DNA of 64,000 nt, from the NCBI RefSeq assembly GCF_020166335.1, contig NZ_JAIUJR010000009.1, positions 62,001 to 126,000 of the forward strand, given 5' to 3'. Of this stretch, positions 9,139 through 16,566 are shown piece after piece (the stretch's first letter is position 1; every line of letters begins with the position of its first letter). A model generated the notes under the pieces. That model did no database searches. It was not told where the DNA came from and saw nothing but the letters and a program-made list of their open reading frames with translations. The stretch comes from Winogradskyella alexanderae (lineage in GTDB: Bacteria; Bacteroidota; Bacteroidia; Flavobacteriales; Flavobacteriaceae). The position numbers and the translations under genes were made by a program.

Positions 9139-9723
9139 ATGAAGAAAGAACTTATCCAAGACGCTGCGTTGATATCCAGTTATATACGAGGCGATGAAAA
9201 TGCATTAGCAACTTTGATTGATAGGCATAAACAGCGCATTTACAGTTTTATATACTCGAAAGTTTACGACAAGGACATAACAGAAGATATTTTTCAAGAC
9301 ACCTTTATAAAGGTTATTAAAACCTTGAAATTAGGCAAGTACAATGAAGAAGGTAAATTTTTACCTTGGGTAATGCGTATTGCTCACAATTTGGTAATAG
9401 ATCACTTTAGGCGTAATAGTAGGATGCCAAAGTTTGATAATGCCGGTGAGTTTAGCATTTTCTCTGTTTTGAGTGATTCGAGTTTAAACGCAGAAAAATC
9501 CATTATCAAAGAACAAGTAGAAGAAGATGTGCGACGAATTATTGAAGAGCTTCCTGAGGATCAAAAACAGGTGTTGATAATGCGCATGTATCAAGACATG
9601 AGCTTTAAGGAAATATCTGAGCGCACAGGAGTTAGCATTAATACGGCATTGGGTAGAATGCGTTACGCGCTAATTAATATGCGCAAGGTTATTAAGCAGA
9701 ATAATATAGTTTTAACAAATTGA
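9139..9723 (+). CDS. sigma-70 family RNA polymerase sigma factor (ECF-like)
   Basis: 194 residues, the size of group 4 (ECF) sigma factors, with only regions 2 and 4. Region 2 is seen in DITEDIFQDTFIKVIKTL and the nearby WVMRIAHNLVIDHFRR; region 4 in LPEDQKQVLIMRMYQDMS followed by the helix-turn-helix FKEISERTGVSINTALGRMR. No anti-sigma gene is adjacent; instead a 47-aa gene follows after 57 nt. It has a good promoter and a structured leader, so its level may be set post-transcriptionally. In flavobacteria this type of sigma factor is commonly found beside uvrA. Its target promoters are unknown. Confidence 0.92.
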   Translation: MKKELIQDAALISSYIRGDENALATLIDRHKQRIYSFIYSKVYDKDITEDIFQDTFIKVIKTLKLGKYNEEGKFLPWVMRIAHNLVIDHFRRNSRMPKFDNAGEFSIFSVLSDSSLNAEKSIIKEQVEEDVRRIIEELPEDQKQVLIMRMYQDMSFKEISERTGVSINTALGRMRYALINMRKVIKQNNIVLTN

Positions 9724-9780
9724 TATAATAAAGTAGAATAAATTGCGTTTTAGTCATATAATAAATCCTAAACTATTAAT

Positions 9781-9924
9781 ATGGCAAAAATTTACTCTAC
9801 TAGAACCCCAAAAAATTTAAACCTAAAACCAAAAGATGAAACGATTAGTTTCCTTTTGAATTATTCTAAGGCTTTAAGTGTTATAAATTATAATAAATTG
9901 AAGTTTGAAGCACTTCTAAATTAA
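9781..9924 (+). CDS. 47-aa protein downstream of the sigma factor
   Basis: ATG at 9781, stop TAA ending at 9924, 47 codons. The product starts MAKIYSTRTPKNLNLKPKDE, is basic in its first half and ends in a hydrophobic amphipathic helix. It lies 57 nt after the sigma-factor gene on the same strand and is followed 10 nt later by a strong terminator, so the sigma factor and this gene form one transcription unit. I believe similar short genes follow this sigma factor in other flavobacteria, but I cannot check this. It could modulate the sigma factor; function unknown. Confidence 0.65.
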   Translation: MAKIYSTRTPKNLNLKPKDETISFLLNYSKALSVINYNKLKFEALLN

Positions 9925-9934
9925 GTTGGAAAAG

Positions 9935-9963
9935 AATCCTGATTGTAAAATCAGGATTTTTTT
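9935..9963 (+). terminator. rho-independent terminator after the sigma-factor unit
   Basis: Perfect 10-bp stem AATCCTGATT (9935-9944) / AATCAGGATT (9949-9958), 4-nt loop, then a T run to 9963. It also covers the last codons of the convergent lipoprotein gene, whose stop is at 9951-9953. Confidence 0.85.
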
Positions 9964-10499
9964 ATGAATAATAGCTCTTGGTAATTATGTGTGTTCAGAT
10001 ACACCTTTTTTAAATTTCTGAGATACTCAATCGTACTCTCCTGCAAAGGATGGTCTTTTAACAGACAGTTTTTAACGTTTTCATCGTACACTGTTAATAT
10101 AATGTACCAATGCCCTTTCCTTTCTATATAATTATCAAACAAAGGCGTGAAGCCTTCATCTTCTAGTTTGGCATCGACTACCAAACCTAGTAAATTCATT
10201 TTTTTATCGTCAATTGAAGCCTCGTTATAGGTTAAATAACACGTTTTACCTTCTATTGTAATTGGGACATTATAGCCAACATTATTATGATTTAACCGAT
10301 ACTTTGTATTTATGTAGTGATAGAACTCATCTGCTTTCTTTGGGTCTTTGAATATAAATGATGTCTCTCGCGGAAGTTTTCGTTTAAACTTTTTAGCCTG
10401 CATTATTCTATAATCCTCACTTTTAAACCTTGGTGCGATTCGTGTAGGTACACAAGAGGTCAAATAGGTTGCTAATATTATAAGTAAAAGTCTTTTCAA
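9951..10499 (-). CDS. putative lipoprotein of unknown function
   Basis: 182 residues beginning with a lipoprotein signal peptide: MKRLLLIILATYLTSC puts the lipid-modified Cys at residue 16. The mature part is basic, mixed alpha/beta, with one more Cys near the middle (KTCYL) and one near residue 140 (KNCLL). I do not recognise a domain. It lies between the sigma-factor unit (convergent, overlapping its terminator) and nth, whose end is 47 nt upstream, so it could be transcribed with nth. Confidence 0.7.
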   Translation of the reverse strand: MKRLLLIILATYLTSCVPTRIAPRFKSEDYRIMQAKKFKRKLPRETSFIFKDPKKADEFYHYINTKYRLNHNNVGYNVPITIEGKTCYLTYNEASIDDKKMNLLGLVVDAKLEDEGFTPLFDNYIERKGHWYIILTVYDENVKNCLLKDHPLQESTIEYLRNLKKVYLNTHNYQELLFIKKS

Positions 10500-10546
10500 G
10501 GTATGGTTGTTTGATACTGTTTTATCAAGAATTATACCAATAGATC

Positions 10547-11203
10547 CTATTTTCTGTTTTTGTAATAGTCTTTTATAACTGATTTTCTTCCAATTCGTTT
10601 AGTGATAACATCTTTATCTAAATCCCAGCCTCTAGCAGGTGAGTATTCCCTTCCATACCAAATTATTTGAAGATGAAGATCGTTCCAAAGATCTTTTGGG
10701 AATAGTCGTTTCGCATCTTTTTCTGTTTGCATTACATTTTTGCCAGTAGTAAGATTCCAACGGTACATTAGTCTATGAATATGTGTATCTACTGGAAATG
10801 CCGGGATGCCAAAAGCTTGTGACATCACTACTGCGGCAGTTTTGTGACCAACCGCTGGCAGTGCCTCTAATGCTTCATAAGTTTGAGGAACTTTACCATC
10901 ATACTTGTCAATCAAAATATGAGAAAGTCCGTGGATGCCCTTACTTTTCATTGGCGACAAGCCTACAGGTTTAATTATTTCCCTGATTTCATCAACACTT
11001 AGCTTAACCATATCATATGGATTATCTGCTTGTTTAAATAATAGTGGAGTAATTTGATTAACACGCACATCTGTACTTTGTGCGGACATTAACACGGCAA
11101 TTAATAAGGTGTAGGGGTCTTTATGATCTAAGGGAATTGGGATTTCAGGATAAAGTTCATTTAACTTATTTATAACAAAGCCCACCTTTTCATTTTTGGT
11201 CAC
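10547..11203 (-). CDS. nth: endonuclease III
   Basis: 218-residue DNA glycosylase/AP lyase of base excision repair. The helix-hairpin-helix and catalytic Lys are in LPAVGHKTAAVV (K121) and the catalytic Asp in VDTHIHR (D139). The GTG at 11203 is the only plausible start: the preceding in-frame codon is TAA. The C-terminal [4Fe-4S] loop of Escherichia coli Nth (four Cys) is absent; the corresponding segment reads YGREYSPARGWDLDKD, with no Cys. The enzyme therefore probably works without the cluster, as some family members do. A lipoprotein gene follows and a 20-bp AT palindrome lies directly upstream. Confidence 0.93.
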   Translation of the reverse strand: MTKNEKVGFVINKLNELYPEIPIPLDHKDPYTLLIAVLMSAQSTDVRVNQITPLLFKQADNPYDMVKLSVDEIREIIKPVGLSPMKSKGIHGLSHILIDKYDGKVPQTYEALEALPAVGHKTAAVVMSQAFGIPAFPVDTHIHRLMYRWNLTTGKNVMQTEKDAKRLFPKDLWNDLHLQIIWYGREYSPARGWDLDKDVITKRIGRKSVIKDYYKNRK

Positions 11204-11204
11204 T

Positions 11205-11224
11205 TAAATTTAAATTTAAATTTA
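11205..11224. repeat. 20-bp AT-only palindrome upstream of nth
   Basis: A perfect palindrome built from TAAATT/AAATTT steps, ending next to the GTG start of nth (11203). It could be a protein-binding or melting element, or may only reflect base composition. Confidence 0.5.
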
Positions 11225-11329
11225 TTAGAGATTAGACGATTTTTGTCGCATTTTAGCAAAAAATAAAAATAAAAATATGATTTTATTTATAAAATTAGTT
11301 GTTTCCGTTTGATATAAAAGAAGTAAGTT

Positions 11330-12424
11330 ATGAGATTAGTATATATAACGCCAGAAGTCAGTGGTGTTGGTGGGCTTTCAAGAATAATAGCTATACAAGC
11401 TAATTATTTTATTGAAAATTACCATTATGAAATAGATATTATTTTACTAGACCAGAAAAGTGATAATACCAAAATTCGATATTTCATTAATAATAGGGTT
11501 AAACTACATCATTTAGATATTTACAATAAGGGTTTATTAGGTTATTTCAATAAAATAAAACGTATTAATAAATCACTAAAAGATATAAAACCCGATATTG
11601 TGATGGTTGTCTTTGATGATATTTTTGGATTACATTTAAATCGTTTTATTACTACAAATTGTCCTATAATTTATCAGAGGCACGTTACCAAAAATACAAA
11701 CGTACTTTATGGAAGAAAACTAGTAAGGTCTATTAAAACATTTTTAAATAATAAAGGAGGGTTAGGATATGACAAATTTGTTGTATTGACGGAAGAACAT
11801 AAAAGAGATTGGCCCCATTTAAAAAACCTTTATACAATAAGTAATCCAATTACCATAGATGCCAATGATAAAGCGAAATTAGAAAAGAAGACGGTAATTG
11901 CTGTTGGCCGACACGACGTTGTTAAGGGTTTTGATCTGCTTTTACATTCCTGGCAGAAAGTGATATTCAATAATCCAGATTGGAAATTGAAAATATATGG
12001 AAAGTTCAGTAAAAGATTAAATCTTGAAAAAATAGCTCAACAACTAAACATAAATAACACCGTTGAATTTCATCAACATACTACAGACATAAAAAGCGCA
12101 TACCTTGAGTCCTCCATTTTAGTATGTTCGTCGAGAATTGAAGCTTTTTCGTTAGTTATTGCAGAGGCCATGTCCCTTGGTTTGCCTGCGGTTTCTTTCG
12201 ATTGCCCTTATGGACCTCGTGCGATTATTAAACACGGTGTGGATGGATTGTTAGTTAAACCAAATGACACTGAAAAGCTAGCAGAAGCACTGATGACACT
12301 TATTGAGAACAAAAACTTAAGAAAGCAAATGGGGGAAAGAGCTCAGGAAAATATTCAACGTTATTCACCAGATAAAATTATGCAAAAATGGAAATTACTT
12401 TTTGAATCTTTGGTTCAGGAATAA
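11330..12424 (+). CDS. glycosyltransferase family 4 protein
   Basis: 364 residues with GT-B fold features. The N-terminal half starts MRLVYITPEVSGVGGLSRI (glycine-rich acceptor loop). The C-terminal half has AVGRHDVVKGFDLLLHSW and the EX7E donor motif in EAFSLVIAEAMSLGLPAVSF. It belongs to the GT4 group that transfers sugars from nucleotide-sugar donors to glycan or lipid acceptors. It is a single gene, divergent from nth and 79 nt before bcp, with no other glycan gene next to it. The substrate is unknown. Confidence 0.9.
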   Translation: MRLVYITPEVSGVGGLSRIIAIQANYFIENYHYEIDIILLDQKSDNTKIRYFINNRVKLHHLDIYNKGLLGYFNKIKRINKSLKDIKPDIVMVVFDDIFGLHLNRFITTNCPIIYQRHVTKNTNVLYGRKLVRSIKTFLNNKGGLGYDKFVVLTEEHKRDWPHLKNLYTISNPITIDANDKAKLEKKTVIAVGRHDVVKGFDLLLHSWQKVIFNNPDWKLKIYGKFSKRLNLEKIAQQLNINNTVEFHQHTTDIKSAYLESSILVCSSRIEAFSLVIAEAMSLGLPAVSFDCPYGPRAIIKHGVDGLLVKPNDTEKLAEALMTLIENKNLRKQMGERAQENIQRYSPDKIMQKWKLLFESLVQE

Positions 12425-12503
12425 TTGATTTAACTAATTTATAACATAATCTGTCCTTGGTTCCTTTAAGATACATTGTAATTTTACGATAGTTGAAAAA
12501 AAT

Positions 12504-12965
12504 ATGACAATGACACATTTAAAAGTAGGAGACAAGGCACCGAATTTTTCGGCCAAAGATGAACAAGGAAATAAAGTGGAATTATCTGACTATAAAGGCA
12601 AAAAGTTAGTTGTATTTTTTTACCCAAAAGCAAGTACTCCTGGGTGCACTGCTGAGGCATGCAATCTTAACGACAACTTTGATAAATTCCAATCACAAGG
12701 TTATGAAATCCTTGGCGTAAGTGCAGATAGTGCAAAGCGCCAGGCCAATTTCAAAAACAAATATGGATTTCAATATCCACTAATCGCAGATGAGGACAAG
12801 GCAGTAATTGAAGCATTTGGAGTTTGGGGCCCAAAGAAATTTATGGGAAAGGAATATGATGGTATTCACAGAACTACATTTGTAATAAATGAAGAAGGGG
12901 TATTGGAGGATGTAATTACCAAAGTAAAAACCAAAGCTCACGCTGAGCAAATCTTAGGAATTTAA
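12504..12965 (+). CDS. bcp: thioredoxin-dependent peroxiredoxin Bcp
   Basis: 153-residue cytoplasmic thiol peroxidase of the BCP/PrxQ type that reduces hydroperoxides with thioredoxin. The peroxidatic Cys is in STPGCTAEAC (C48) and the resolving Cys five residues on (C53), the classic spacing of the two-Cys PrxQ form. The start could equally be the second Met, at 12510 (MTHLKVGDKAP). The gene follows a glycosyltransferase by 79 nt and ends 35 nt before a convergent transporter gene; no terminator hairpin is seen between them. Confidence 0.95.
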   Translation: MTMTHLKVGDKAPNFSAKDEQGNKVELSDYKGKKLVVFFYPKASTPGCTAEACNLNDNFDKFQSQGYEILGVSADSAKRQANFKNKYGFQYPLIADEDKAVIEAFGVWGPKKFMGKEYDGIHRTTFVINEEGVLEDVITKVKTKAHAEQILGI

Positions 12966-13000
12966 GAAGATTTTTTTAGTACTTAAATCCTTAAAAGAAC

Positions 13001-14560
13001 TTATTTCACCAATTGCGCTTCGAGTTCTTCTAAGGATTTTCCTTTTGTTTCCGGTATTACTTTTATAATAAATATGAGACTAGCAAATGCAAAAAGACCA
13101 TAAATTAAGAAGGTCATTGCACTTCCAATTGTAGATAATTCCCAGGGGAATAAAAACTGCACACCTGCTGACACAGCTGAGTTTACAAAGCCAACAAAGG
13201 AAATAGCGACACCTCGTATCCTAAGTGGAAATAACTCCGAAAACAAAACCCACATAACTGGACCTAGAGAAATTGCAAAACAAGCAACAAAGCCCAAAAT
13301 TCCAATAAGTATTAAATTAGGGTTCATGCTGATTGCGGCCGTTATCAATTCAGATTCGTATTGCTTTGCTTTTTCATTGCCTAATAATGTTTTGATTTCG
13401 TTTTTATACACAACATCGTTTTTAAATGATTGACCTTCCAAAACGGCTACTTTTTCTCTTATTTCTGTATTGGATATTTGATTTACCTTTTCTGGCGAAA
13501 GGCTATATGTAGCAGTATTGAACCCGTAGGCAAGCAAACACATAAAAACACCTATTCCTGTGACTCCAAAGATTAGTAATGGTTTACGACCAAGCTTATC
13601 AATGAGTAACATGGCTAAAACAGTAAAAACCAGGTTTGTTACACCAACTAAAATTGCTTGTATAAATGAAGCATCAGTGCCAATACCAGATTGCTCAAAT
13701 ATCATTGGAGCATAAAAAAAGACTGAGTTAATACCTGTAATCTGTTGGAGGACACCAACTACCAAACCTATGGTTATAACCAAACGCATAGCTGGTTTAA
13801 AAATTTCCATTATTGAAACTTTTTCTTTGTTTTTGTCAGACTCTAGAGAAGTACGTATCGCTATCATGTCTTTTTCTGCACGATCTGCATCGTAGAAACG
13901 TTGTAGTACAGTTTTTGCCTCATCTAAATGGTTTTTCATTACTAACCAGCGTGGACTTCGAGGTACAGAAAGTAATCCAAAAAAGTAAAATACTGCTGGT
14001 ATGGCCTCAACTCCTAACATCCATCTCCAATTATTTTCACCAATTCCTAGAGACTGAACCCATTCTGCATTAGAATTCCCTAAAGAAAGAATGTAATAAT
14101 TACTAAAAAAGGCTACGGTAATTCCAAGTACAATATTTAATTGGTTAAAGGAAACGAGCTTACCTCGCTGACCTGGTGGGGAAATCTCGGCAATGTACAT
14201 CGGTGCTAGGATCAATGAAGCACCAACACCAAAGCCACCAAGCATTCTGAAGATTAGAAATAAGAGAAAGTTTGGTGCTAGGGCGGAACCAACAGCTGAA
14301 ATGGTAAAAACAATGGCACATATTTTCAGCATAATACGTCTTCCAAACTTATCGCTTAAAGGACCAGAAACCATCATGGACAAAGCGGCAATTATGGTTA
14401 GTGAACTCACTGAAAATCCGAGCTCTAAATCTGTTAAATTAAAGTCTATCTGTATAAATTTATTTACTCCGGAAATAACGGATGCGTCAAATCCCATCAG
14501 GAAGCCACCAAGTGCAACAATCAGTGCAATACGAATTGTAAATAACGATTTCTTACTCAT
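13001..14560 (-). CDS. sugar porter family MFS transporter
   Basis: 519-residue inner-membrane sugar:H+ symporter with 12 predicted helices. Family signatures are present: DKFGRR after helix 2, GFGVGASLILAPMYIAEISP, RWLV plus PRSPRW before the central loop, DKLGRKP, and PETKGKSLEELE at the C terminus. It is longer than usual (about 450-480) because a charged insert of about 60 residues (about 350-410, rich in Glu and Lys) sits between two helices of the second half. The two genes that follow upstream in transcription order (mutarotase-like, GH16) point to import of glucose or gluco-oligosaccharide released from beta-glucan. Confidence 0.93.
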   Translation of the reverse strand: MSKKSLFTIRIALIVALGGFLMGFDASVISGVNKFIQIDFNLTDLELGFSVSSLTIIAALSMMVSGPLSDKFGRRIMLKICAIVFTISAVGSALAPNFLLFLIFRMLGGFGVGASLILAPMYIAEISPPGQRGKLVSFNQLNIVLGITVAFFSNYYILSLGNSNAEWVQSLGIGENNWRWMLGVEAIPAVFYFFGLLSVPRSPRWLVMKNHLDEAKTVLQRFYDADRAEKDMIAIRTSLESDKNKEKVSIMEIFKPAMRLVITIGLVVGVLQQITGINSVFFYAPMIFEQSGIGTDASFIQAILVGVTNLVFTVLAMLLIDKLGRKPLLIFGVTGIGVFMCLLAYGFNTATYSLSPEKVNQISNTEIREKVAVLEGQSFKNDVVYKNEIKTLLGNEKAKQYESELITAAISMNPNLILIGILGFVACFAISLGPVMWVLFSELFPLRIRGVAISFVGFVNSAVSAGVQFLFPWELSTIGSAMTFLIYGLFAFASLIFIIKVIPETKGKSLEELEAQLVK

Positions 14561-14661
14561 TTTGATCAGTTAGTTAAATAACACTGCCCAAGTTGTTTTT
14601 CAACCGTTTAGTGTTTGCTCGAAGCTGGAAAGGTAATAATCTAAAATGAATTTTTTTAATT

Positions 14662-15546
14662 TTAATCCAGTTGATAGATGGAGTATTGTCGTGTCCAAGA
14701 TTTACTGGTACTTGGAGCTATGTTTATATCAATAAAAAGTTCAGGGCTTATTACATGTCCGCATCCCCAAAGATTTATAGAGTTTGTTTTGAAGTTAGCT
14801 TCTTCAGTAATACCTATTTTGTTTTTGGTATCTTCCAAACACCATTTTGCTTTAACCAATTTGCCGCCTGAGATATTACTTATAAAAAAATCGCTTTCTG
14901 GCTTATGTTTAAACATTATATGCTGTCCATTTAAGGTCATTACATTGTTAGGATTAACCAAATCATTAAACGTACTTGGATTAATTTCAAAATCAAAGGA
15001 TAAGCGATAATCCTTACCTATTAAATTATTGTTTATCGCAAGGAAATTATGATTATATTCTTTAGTAACAATTGGTTTATCTCCACTATTTTTTAAAGTA
15101 TAGTGTACTATAAAACCATTTTCTAACAGATTTATCTTTTTTTCAAGTAGGTAAGCATAGCCATTCTTAAATTGCCCTTTGCACGACATAACAATGGAGT
15201 TGTCTTTGGCCTTAACGTTAAAAATCGCAGGATCAGTATCATAGTTGTTCAAGAAAAAGTAGTGAGGCTTGTCTTTTCTTAAGAGCCCTACACCAATTTT
15301 GTGAAACCAATCGTCAATCGCAATTTCATCAAAACCAATTGGTGTATTAATTCCAAATTCATTATAAAAACCTCGACCAAATTGTTCAATTTCATTTGCT
15401 TTTATTTTCTCATTACCTGAAACCAAAACCCCTTTATATTTGAGTAACGTTAGTTTTCCTGTCCAATCAAAACGAGGGAAATCGTAGTGTTTTAATGGAT
15501 CGTCAATATGAAGCTCTAGGTTCTTATTCTTGAGTATATAGGTCAT
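14662..15546 (-). CDS. galactose mutarotase-like fold protein
   Basis: 294 residues without signal peptide or membrane segment. It is rich in beta-strands, with blocks resembling the aldose-1-epimerase/mutarotase superfamily: KPHYFFLNNYDTD, FIVHYTLKNSGDKP, TKEYNHNFLAINN (a conserved His pair region) and SPELFIDINIAPSTSKSWTR near the end. It lies 28 nt after the GH16 gene and about 100 nt before the sugar transporter gene on the same strand, so it may interconvert anomers of the sugar released by the GH16 enzyme. Catalytic His/Glu residues cannot be assigned with certainty; it may be a binding protein. Confidence 0.65.
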   Translation of the reverse strand: MTYILKNKNLELHIDDPLKHYDFPRFDWTGKLTLLKYKGVLVSGNEKIKANEIEQFGRGFYNEFGINTPIGFDEIAIDDWFHKIGVGLLRKDKPHYFFLNNYDTDPAIFNVKAKDNSIVMSCKGQFKNGYAYLLEKKINLLENGFIVHYTLKNSGDKPIVTKEYNHNFLAINNNLIGKDYRLSFDFEINPSTFNDLVNPNNVMTLNGQHIMFKHKPESDFFISNISGGKLVKAKWCLEDTKNKIGITEEANFKTNSINLWGCGHVISPELFIDINIAPSTSKSWTRQYSIYQLD

Positions 15547-15574
15547 TTATGGCTAATTATAAATATGGTATTTC

Positions 15575-16441
15575 TTAGTTGTCGATATTTTTTTGATAAA
15601 CTCTTACCCAATCAACTAACATTTTTTGCGGAAATGATGTTGTTTCGTCAGGACGACCGGCATAATTTCCGCCAACAGCAAGATTAAGTAAAATAAAAAA
15701 CTCATTATGAAACTCAGATCTTTCCTCACTAGTAATTGAAGTTGATGTATATTTCTTGCCATCAACAAACCAACTTATATTGTTTTTGTCCCATTCTAGT
15801 CCAAAGACATGAAAATTGTCTGCAAAAATACCTTCTTTCAATTTGTAAGGAACAGCACCCATCATAGTGTGTGAATCATTTTGATCTGCATAATGCAGGT
15901 TGGCTTCAACAACAGCGTCATTTTTGGTACCATACAATTCTAAAATATCAATTTCTCCGCAAAAAGGCCATGGTGTATCACCACCATTTTCATTAATATT
16001 CGCTCCTAACATCCAAAATGCTGGCCAAATGCCTTTTCCCTTTGGCAACTTTATTCGTGCTTCAATTTTACCATATTGCCAACTTTGCTTATTGGCAGTA
16101 TTTAAACGTGCAGAAGTATATTGATTAAACCCATGTGTTTCACTCTCGTGCACTGCTTCAATAACTAAACATTCGTTTTCAATGTATGCGTTACTACTAC
16201 TGCTAGTATAACTTTGCCATTCTCCATTAAATTGTCCAGCAGGCAACACCTGGTAATTCCAATTTTTAGTATTTATAGAGTCAATTACAAATTCGTCTGA
16301 CCAGACCAGTTTCCATTGATCAGTATCGGTAACTTGAGAAATAAAATTGCCACTAGATTTAAAGCTGGCTTTACTTCCGTCTGCACAGGAGAGTACTAAA
16401 GAAGCTATTGAAATTACAAGGGCGTATGATGCGTTTTTCAT
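15575..16441 (-). CDS. GH16 endo-beta-glucanase lipoprotein (laminarinase-like)
   Basis: 288 residues. A lipoprotein signal peptide ends at Cys19 (SLVLSC), so the enzyme should be membrane anchored outside the cytoplasm. The catalytic GH16 motif GEIDILE gives nucleophile Glu163, Asp165 and acid/base Glu168, with the beta-bulge spacing of laminarinases. Other family blocks are LVWSDEF, YGKIEARIKLPKGKGIWPAFW, HVFGLEWDKNNISWFVDGK and LLNLAVGGNYAG, ending in DWVRVYQ. It probably cleaves beta-1,3 (or mixed 1,3/1,4) glucans. It is the first gene of a three-gene unit with the mutarotase-like protein and the sugar porter. No SusC/SusD pair is present here. Confidence 0.95.
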   Translation of the reverse strand: MKNASYALVISIASLVLSCADGSKASFKSSGNFISQVTDTDQWKLVWSDEFVIDSINTKNWNYQVLPAGQFNGEWQSYTSSSSNAYIENECLVIEAVHESETHGFNQYTSARLNTANKQSWQYGKIEARIKLPKGKGIWPAFWMLGANINENGGDTPWPFCGEIDILELYGTKNDAVVEANLHYADQNDSHTMMGAVPYKLKEGIFADNFHVFGLEWDKNNISWFVDGKKYTSTSITSEERSEFHNEFFILLNLAVGGNYAGRPDETTSFPQKMLVDWVRVYQKNIDN

Positions 16442-16481
16442 TATTAAATTCTAAAATGTTCCGCATGAAATTAGTAATTAG

Positions 16482-16510
16482 TTCTTGATTTTTTAGTTTA
16501 AAATCAAGAA
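16482..16510. other. hairpin between the 482-aa gene and the GH16 gene
   Basis: Perfect 10-bp arms TTCTTGATTT (16482-16491) and AAATCAAGAA (16501-16510). No T run follows on the minus strand, so it is not a classic terminator; it could lie in the leader of the GH16 unit or be a terminator of the gene ending at 16567. A short run of AAAG repeats follows at about 16525-16540. Confidence 0.4.
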
Positions 16511-16566
16511 TTATTAATAAAAACAAAGAAAGAAAGAAAGTAAAATGTAATTATGCAGTAAGCAGC

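Noticed and set aside
16525..16540. AAAG tandem repeat upstream of the GH16 gene
   Set aside because: Only about four units in non-coding DNA; too short to argue for phase variation.
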